From: Clostridia bacterium
GTDB lineage: Bacteria > Bacillota > Clostridia > Christensenellales > UBA1242
Direction: 5' to 3'
Assembly: GCA_017473795.1 (NCBI GenBank)
Contig: JAFUJE010000026.1
Coordinates: 1-10,077 of the forward strand
DNA: 10,077 bases
In this document: positions 6,320 to 10,077 of the stretch, one piece after another
Layout: each line of letters opens with the position of its first letter
How positions within the stretch are numbered: the first letter of the stretch is position 1
Translations under genes and position numbers: made by a program
Notes under the pieces: generated by a model
Databases searched by the model: none
Told to the model about the DNA's origin: nothing
Seen by the model: only the letters and a program-made list of their open reading frames with translations

Positions 6320-8272
6320 ATGAAAAACAAATTTTTAGAAGAAGCAAAAGTCGGCAAACTTTTACGTATGTTTGCAGTGCCTTGCGTTATTTCACTGGTA
6401 GTGCAAGCCTTGTACAATATTGTCGACCAAATTTTTATCGGCTTTACCCCCGGGCTGGGTGAACTTGGCAACACAGCCACCGGTATTGTTTACCCACTTA
6501 CCGTCATTGCTTTAGCCATTGCTTTGCTTTTGGGTGACGGAATTGCCGCCAAACTCAGCATTAACCAAGGACAAAACAACAACCAAAATAACAGCAAAAC
6601 TGTCGCCGCTAACTTGTCATGTGGTTTAATTATCAGTCTAGTTCTAATGACCGTGTGCCTGATTTTTGCCCAACCAATCTTATCTGTTTTCGGTGCTAAC
6701 CAAGTTATCTTGCCTTTCGCCTTAAACTATTCAACTTTGATTATTCTCGGCTTTCCACTCTTTATCGTGGGCACAATTATCAACCCCATTATCCGTGCCG
6801 ACGGCAGTCCCAAATACGCCATGTTTTCCATGATTGCCGGAGCCATTACAAACATTATCTTGGACCCGATTTTCTTGTTCGCTTGCCAAATGGGCATGCA
6901 AGGTGCAGCACTGGCAACCTTTATCGGTCAATTTGTGACGTTTGCACTCAGCGTAGCCTACCTTTTCCGTGCTAAAACCTTTCAACTGAAAATCACGGAT
7001 TTCTTACCCAATTTTAAATTACTTGGTTCGGTAGCCAAACTCGGCATTTCCAGTTTCTTAACCCAAGTTTCGATTGTGCTTGTTTCCGTCATTAACAATA
7101 ATGTGATTACCAGTTTATTACCCGCCGATAACAGTGCCATTGGAATGTTAACCATTGCGTTTAAAGTTTTCGGAATTGTCATCAGTATAATCGTTGGTAT
7201 TGCTTGCGGTGGTCAGCCAATCATCGGTTATAATTACGGCGCCCGCAGATTTGACCGAGTCAAACAAACTTTTCAATATATTATGGGCATAAGTTTAGTT
7301 GTCGGCTTAACCGCCACCGTTTTGTTCCTGTCTTTCCCCCGACAAATTTTTGCTATTTTCGGCTACTCCCAAGTTTCTGACTTCGGGGTAAAATGTTTTA
7401 CGATTTACATGTGCATGATGCTTTTAACCTGTTTCACCAAAGCCACGGCAATTTTCTTCCAAGCCATCGAAAAACCGGTTAAATCCACATTAATAGCGAT
7501 GTGCCGTGATTTATTATTCTTGATACCATTAACCTTTATCCTTGCCAATTTCGGCGTCGACGCTTTCTTATGGTCCGCCCCGATTAGCGATATTTTAACC
7601 ACAGTTCTGGCAATTATCTTCTTAATCATTGTTTTCCGTAACTTTGCTAAATTATCCGCCACCAACACGACCAATACCAATCAAGCAACGGTGCAAACAT
7701 CTCAGCCCGGAATAATTATTACTATTTCCCGTGAACACGGAGCCGGTGGCCGTGAAATCGCCTTTGCCTTAGCAAAAAAATTGGGTATCCCCTGCTACGA
7801 TAAAGAATTAACGTCTTTAGTTGCACAAGACACCGGCTTAGCCGTCGATTACCTAAACCAACTTGAAAATAAAGGCACGCAACCAATGTACGACTTGTAT
7901 TTAACCAAAACGCCAACAGCTATCGCTCAACAAGCACAAAACAGAGTACTCAACACCATTGCAAAACAAGGCTCCTGCGTGATTGTTGGGCGATGTGCCG
8001 ATTACATTTTAAAAGATTACCACCCTTACCGAATTTTCATTTATGCCGACATGGCTTACAAACAACAACGTGTCATGCAAAATTACCAAGACACTGCCCC
8101 TACCGCTCAGGAAAACATTTTAAAATCAGACAAACACCGTGCCAGATTCTACCAAGAAACCACGGGTCAAACCTGGGGCGCCAAAGAAAATTACGACCTC
8201 TGCATTAATGCCAACATCGGCATCGCAAACACCGTCGACTTAATTTATTACCACTTGTCCCACCAAAAATAA
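6320..8272 (+). CDS. MATE-family (MepA-like) efflux transporter fused to a cytidylate-kinase-like domain
   Basis: The 650-residue protein has two parts. Residues 1-440 are a MATE exporter, a cation-coupled efflux pump of the plasma membrane, with about twelve helices. MepA-like signatures are LVVQALYNIVDQIFIG (26-41), LLLGDGIAAKLS (69-80), a repeat-half signature around KVFGIVISIIVGIACGGQP (282-300) and GYNYGARR (303-310). A Thr/Asn/Gln-rich linker (446-463) leads to a C-terminal domain of the Cytidylate_kin2 type: ITISREHGAGGREIA (467-481) in place of a classical P-loop, YDKELT, CVIVGRCADYIL (553-564), RIFIYAD, and SDKHRARFYQETTGQTWG (603-620) with YDLCI, ending TVDLIYY. The ATG at 6320 has AAAGGAG (6309-6315) close upstream; an in-frame extension to 6257 has none. 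The gene has its own promoter and ends at a bidirectional terminator. Neither the exported substrate nor the kinase substrate can be told from the sequence. Confidence 0.92.
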   Translation: MKNKFLEEAKVGKLLRMFAVPCVISLVVQALYNIVDQIFIGFTPGLGELGNTATGIVYPLTVIALAIALLLGDGIAAKLSINQGQNNNQNNSKTVAANLSCGLIISLVLMTVCLIFAQPILSVFGANQVILPFALNYSTLIILGFPLFIVGTIINPIIRADGSPKYAMFSMIAGAITNIILDPIFLFACQMGMQGAALATFIGQFVTFALSVAYLFRAKTFQLKITDFLPNFKLLGSVAKLGISSFLTQVSIVLVSVINNNVITSLLPADNSAIGMLTIAFKVFGIVISIIVGIACGGQPIIGYNYGARRFDRVKQTFQYIMGISLVVGLTATVLFLSFPRQIFAIFGYSQVSDFGVKCFTIYMCMMLLTCFTKATAIFFQAIEKPVKSTLIAMCRDLLFLIPLTFILANFGVDAFLWSAPISDILTTVLAIIFLIIVFRNFAKLSATNTTNTNQATVQTSQPGIIITISREHGAGGREIAFALAKKLGIPCYDKELTSLVAQDTGLAVDYLNQLENKGTQPMYDLYLTKTPTAIAQQAQNRVLNTIAKQGSCVIVGRCADYILKDYHPYRIFIYADMAYKQQRVMQNYQDTAPTAQENILKSDKHRARFYQETTGQTWGAKENYDLCINANIGIANTVDLIYYHLSHQK

Positions 8273-8280
8273 TTTTCCTT

Positions 8281-8311
8281 AAAAAAACGCACCGTTGATG
8301 GTGCGCTTTTT
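8281..8311. terminator. Bidirectional terminator between convergent genes
   Basis: CGCACC (8288-8293) pairs with GGTGCG (8300-8305) around the loop GTTGAT. Seven A precede the stem and C plus TTTTT follow it, so it has a T-run in both directions. It lies between the stops of the MATE-kinase fusion (8272) and the minus-strand unknown gene (8314) and can serve both. Positions 8281-8309 are repeated exactly at 9468-9496. Confidence 0.88.
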
Positions 8312-8313
8312 AT

Positions 8314-9408
8314 TTATTGTGTACGTCCGCCACGATTTTGGCTAGAACCATTATTGAATAAAATCTTAAATAACTTAACTTGCTCGACAATTTCATGCAA
8401 ACTTGTTTTAAACATCGCAAAACTTGCTTTGGTTTTAGAAGTTAAAAACTTTACTTCTTCCGGTGTAAATTTCATCGGCACAGTAACTCTTTGCGTCCAA
8501 GTGTTAATTGCTTCTTTATGAGCTTGATAATATTCATAATCACGTAGCATATCCCACTTGATAAAAAGGTCTTCACGGCGATTTTGTAATTGTTTTACCG
8601 CATCAGGCATAGCCTGCATTAAAAAGTCTTGATTATCATTCAATAACTTAATTTCGGATTGATCAAAATGATTGACAAAAGCTTTTTCACGAACCGGAAC
8701 ACGCCATTTAAGCGGCCACTTTTCCAAACATTTTTCGATTACGTTAGCATTTAAACCCAAATAGCACAAAGCCTTGACAGCATCATCACGGAAAACTATG
8801 TCGTAATCAGTCCCAGCCGCTCTTTGTTTTTTCTCTTGCGCCGTCATATAAAAATCATCAACTTCGCAATCCTGCGCTAATTCTAGATAAGCACCAATTA
8901 CATTGTGTTCAAAAGTAGAACGTCGTTTTTTAAACTTGTCTGTCTGAAAATACTTTTTCAAATCTCTGTAACTAATCGAGTGCATCAAAGCAGTTGTTTC
9001 AACTTTATCTTTATCATTGATTTGTGCTCGGCAAATTTTCGTAATTATTCTGCTGACATATTCCGTTAACCAGGAAACATCACGGGAAAAGAAAAATAAA
9101 TGGTATTGATCAAAATCGCCTAAATAATTACGAGCATATTCTGTTGTTCTTTGTCCGTCAGGCATGCAACGTTCGTGCTTACGTAATTTTTTTAAATTTT
9201 CAATGACATACTCATTACTGGGAAATATTTCTTCCAAATGATTATTTAATGCATGATAAATTTTGTCTAAACGTTGTTGTTCTGTGTCATCTTGCAAAGA
9301 CGGCGATATTTGTGCCGCTGTTTGCTCGGTTTGTACAACACTTACTTGCTGTACTTGACGCAAGTTTTTTTTACTAAAAAATTTCTGCAAAAATTTTTTT
9401 AATTTCAT
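8314..9408 (-). CDS. Hypothetical soluble protein, 364 residues
   Basis: I do not recognise this protein. It has a basic N-terminus (MKLKKFLQKFFSKK), which is amphipathic but not a signal peptide, then a Gln/Ser/Thr-rich stretch to about residue 45. The rest is mostly charged, helical-looking sequence without membrane segments, rich in Lys, Asp, Glu and aromatic residues. Visible landmarks are HERCMPDGQR (78-87), HLFFFSRDVSWL around 103-114, WPLKWRVP around 234-241, and a C-terminal helix ending in a Gly/Asn/Arg-rich tail (QNRGGRTQ). No nucleotide-binding loop, zinc-finger cysteine pattern or catalytic signature is obvious. The start at 9408 has no Shine-Dalgarno, but a promoter lies directly before it. 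The gene stands alone between two identical terminators. The codon use looks similar to the rest of the window, so recent transfer is not evident. It is probably a real gene given its length and signals. Confidence 0.8.
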   Translation of the reverse strand: MKLKKFLQKFFSKKNLRQVQQVSVVQTEQTAAQISPSLQDDTEQQRLDKIYHALNNHLEEIFPSNEYVIENLKKLRKHERCMPDGQRTTEYARNYLGDFDQYHLFFFSRDVSWLTEYVSRIITKICRAQINDKDKVETTALMHSISYRDLKKYFQTDKFKKRRSTFEHNVIGAYLELAQDCEVDDFYMTAQEKKQRAAGTDYDIVFRDDAVKALCYLGLNANVIEKCLEKWPLKWRVPVREKAFVNHFDQSEIKLLNDNQDFLMQAMPDAVKQLQNRREDLFIKWDMLRDYEYYQAHKEAINTWTQRVTVPMKFTPEEVKFLTSKTKASFAMFKTSLHEIVEQVKLFKILFNNGSSQNRGGRTQ

Positions 9409-9414
9409 CCATAT

Positions 9415-9444
9415 ATTTTAAAAAATTACCGACCCAAAAGTCAA
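9415..9444 (-). promoter_or_regulatory. Promoter of the 364-residue protein gene, abutting its start codon
   Basis: On the minus strand, TTGACT (9439-9444), an 18-base spacer and TAAAAT (9415-9420) form a strong promoter. Only six bases (ATATGG) separate the -10 from the ATG at 9408, so the predicted transcript begins at the start codon. The -35 context (TATTGACTTTTGG) is the same as at 44-56. Confidence 0.65.
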
Positions 9445-9448
9445 TACC

Positions 9449-9464
9449 CACACAAATTTATGTG
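9449..9464. promoter_or_regulatory. Interrupted palindrome just upstream of a -35 box
   Basis: CACA-N-AAATTT-N-TGTG is symmetric at 14 of 16 positions. It ends five bases before the -35 of the promoter at 9415-9444, a position suited to a regulator. It is short and AT-rich, so chance is quite possible. Confidence 0.25.
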
Positions 9465-9465
9465 C

Positions 9466-9493
9466 AAAAAAAAACGCACCGTTGATGGTGCGC
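9466..9493 (-). terminator. Terminator of the 175-residue membrane protein gene
   Basis: On the minus strand, the stem CGCACC/GGTGCG (9475-9480 and 9487-9492) is followed by nine T (complement of 9466-9474). On the plus strand only TTT follows, so it should act leftward only. It lies just past the stop of the gene at 9511-10038. Confidence 0.85.
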
Positions 9494-9496
9494 TTT
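9468..9496. repeat. Exact 29-base direct repeat of the terminator at 8281-8309
   Basis: Seven A, the 19-base hairpin core with the loop GTTGAT, and TTT are identical in both copies, and the match ends sharply on each side. The two copies are 1187 bases apart in the same orientation and bracket the 364-residue protein gene with its promoter. Confidence 0.9.
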
Positions 9497-9510
9497 CGTG
9501 TTAAGTAAGA

Positions 9511-10038
9511 TCATTTTCTTTTTTTGCTTTTCTTTTTAGTCTCCACTGTAACAAAAGCCAAGCCTGCACCAACCAAAGCAAATACTGGAGACAACCAGCC
9601 CATTACATTCGCGGTTAATCCGGCACCTGTCGCAACACTTTCGCCAAGAACTTCGACTGTTTCGTAACTACTGTTTGCAAATTGGTTCACAATTACGGTT
9701 ACTAATGCCGCAAAACCAATTACCATTAAGACAACCGCCAAGATTTTTTCCAAACCTTGCAATTTTAAAACCTTTAAATCATTTAACAAAGCAATTACTA
9801 ACATGACAACACCGACAACCAAGGCAGCAATCACCAAAACTCTGATTGCGTTAATCCAGAAAGGATTAAAGTCTTTAATTGTCCAATCACGACTTTCCAA
9901 ATCGGTGAACAGCCCGATTGCTTCGTTGTCGCCCACACCTGCCACCTTGAAATGGTAAGATAGTGGAGCCACGATTAACGGTAACCCGGCTAAGATTGCC
10001 AAAGTAATACCAACGTATTTCAAAACTTTTTTAATCAT
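9511..10038 (-). CDS. Hypothetical four-helix membrane protein, 175 residues
   Basis: No family is recognised. Four hydrophobic segments are clear: about residues 8-28 (YVGITLAILAGLPLIVAPL), 62-85 (NAIRVLVIAALVVGVVMLVIAL), 98-117 (ILAVVLMVIGFAALVTVIVN) and 142-164. Positive charges sit at the N-terminus (MIKK), in the loop between helices two and three (KVLKLQGLEK) and at the C-terminus (KKKSKKRK), so both ends should be in the cytoplasm. The first outer loop (about 29-61) is the largest and carries D, E and aromatic residues (GVGDNEAIGLF, DWTIKDFNPFW); the second is short and acidic. There is no signal peptide or lipobox. The start at 10038 follows AAAAGGAG (10046-10053) by seven bases. It has its own terminator and appears monocistronic within what is visible. 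The layout resembles generic four-helix envelope proteins and gives no function. Confidence 0.8.
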   Translation of the reverse strand: MIKKVLKYVGITLAILAGLPLIVAPLSYHFKVAGVGDNEAIGLFTDLESRDWTIKDFNPFWINAIRVLVIAALVVGVVMLVIALLNDLKVLKLQGLEKILAVVLMVIGFAALVTVIVNQFANSSYETVEVLGESVATGAGLTANVMGWLSPVFALVGAGLAFVTVETKKKSKKRK

Positions 10039-10045
10039 TTTTTTT

Positions 10046-10075
10046 CTCCTTTTATTTTTAATCTAATTATTTATA
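10046..10075 (-). promoter_or_regulatory. Ribosome binding site and possible -10 box of the 175-residue protein gene
   Basis: AAAAGGAG (10046-10053) is a strong Shine-Dalgarno for the start at 10038. TATAAA (10070-10075) could be a -10 box, but any -35 would lie beyond the window edge, so the promoter part is only tentative. Confidence 0.45.
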
Positions 10076-10077
10076 AC

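Noticed and set aside
6731..6985. An 84-codon minus-strand frame inside the MATE region (and similar antisense frames at 7405-7680 and 3996-4304)
   Set aside because: These are antisense shadows of well-supported membrane protein genes, with no ribosome binding site or family resemblance.
8281..9496. A mobile element bounded by the 29-base repeats
   Set aside because: The repeats are terminator hairpins with obvious functions, there is no transposase or target-site duplication, and codon use inside looks like that of the neighbours.

Overview
The window looks like part of a chromosome from a low-GC, Gram-positive-type bacterium, most likely an uncultured or gut-type member of the Bacillota. 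The reasons are an AT-rich composition, the standard genetic code (Trp as TGG), strong AAGGAGG-type ribosome binding sites, sigma-A-like promoters built on TTGACT/TTGACA, compact hairpin terminators, and a polyamine transporter of the PotABCD type with a fused PotC-PotD. No rRNA, tRNA, CRISPR array, insertion sequence or phage gene was recognised. I cannot name the genus from sequence alone.

Left part, minus strand (1-1620). A leftward cluster runs from a four-helix membrane protein of unknown function (1129-1620) to tsaE (786-1190) and a very short tsaB (437-808). TsaE and TsaB belong to the machinery that makes the t6A modification on tRNAs. These genes overlap one another. Next comes a small basic protein of unknown function (96-374) with its own promoter. 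At the left edge, a further promoter and ribosome binding site belong to a gene that starts outside the window.

Centre, plus strand (1595-6224). A near-consensus promoter lies inside the start of the divergent membrane gene and drives potA-potB-potCD, an ABC importer for spermidine/putrescine. The genes overlap by 14 bases and 1 base. PotA carries a duplicated C-terminal regulatory (TOBE-like) region. The second permease and the substrate-binding protein are one 762-residue polypeptide with an additional C-terminal membrane anchor. A good terminator closes the operon.

Right part (6231-10077). A plus-strand gene with its own promoter encodes a MATE-family (MepA-like) efflux protein fused to a cytidylate-kinase-like domain. 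It converges on a minus-strand gene for an unrecognised 364-residue soluble protein, across a shared bidirectional terminator. The unknown gene's promoter sits so close to its start codon that its mRNA may be leaderless. Beyond it lies a minus-strand gene for a 175-residue four-helix membrane protein, whose terminator is an exact copy of the bidirectional one.

Functionally the window combines polyamine uptake, multidrug/metabolite export coupled to a kinase-like domain, tRNA modification, and three or four unknown proteins. The points most worth a second look are the protein fusions, the half-length TsaB, the promoter placements that predict leaderless transcripts, and the duplicated terminator flanking the unknown gene. 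I saw no clear evidence of a new defence or mobile system.
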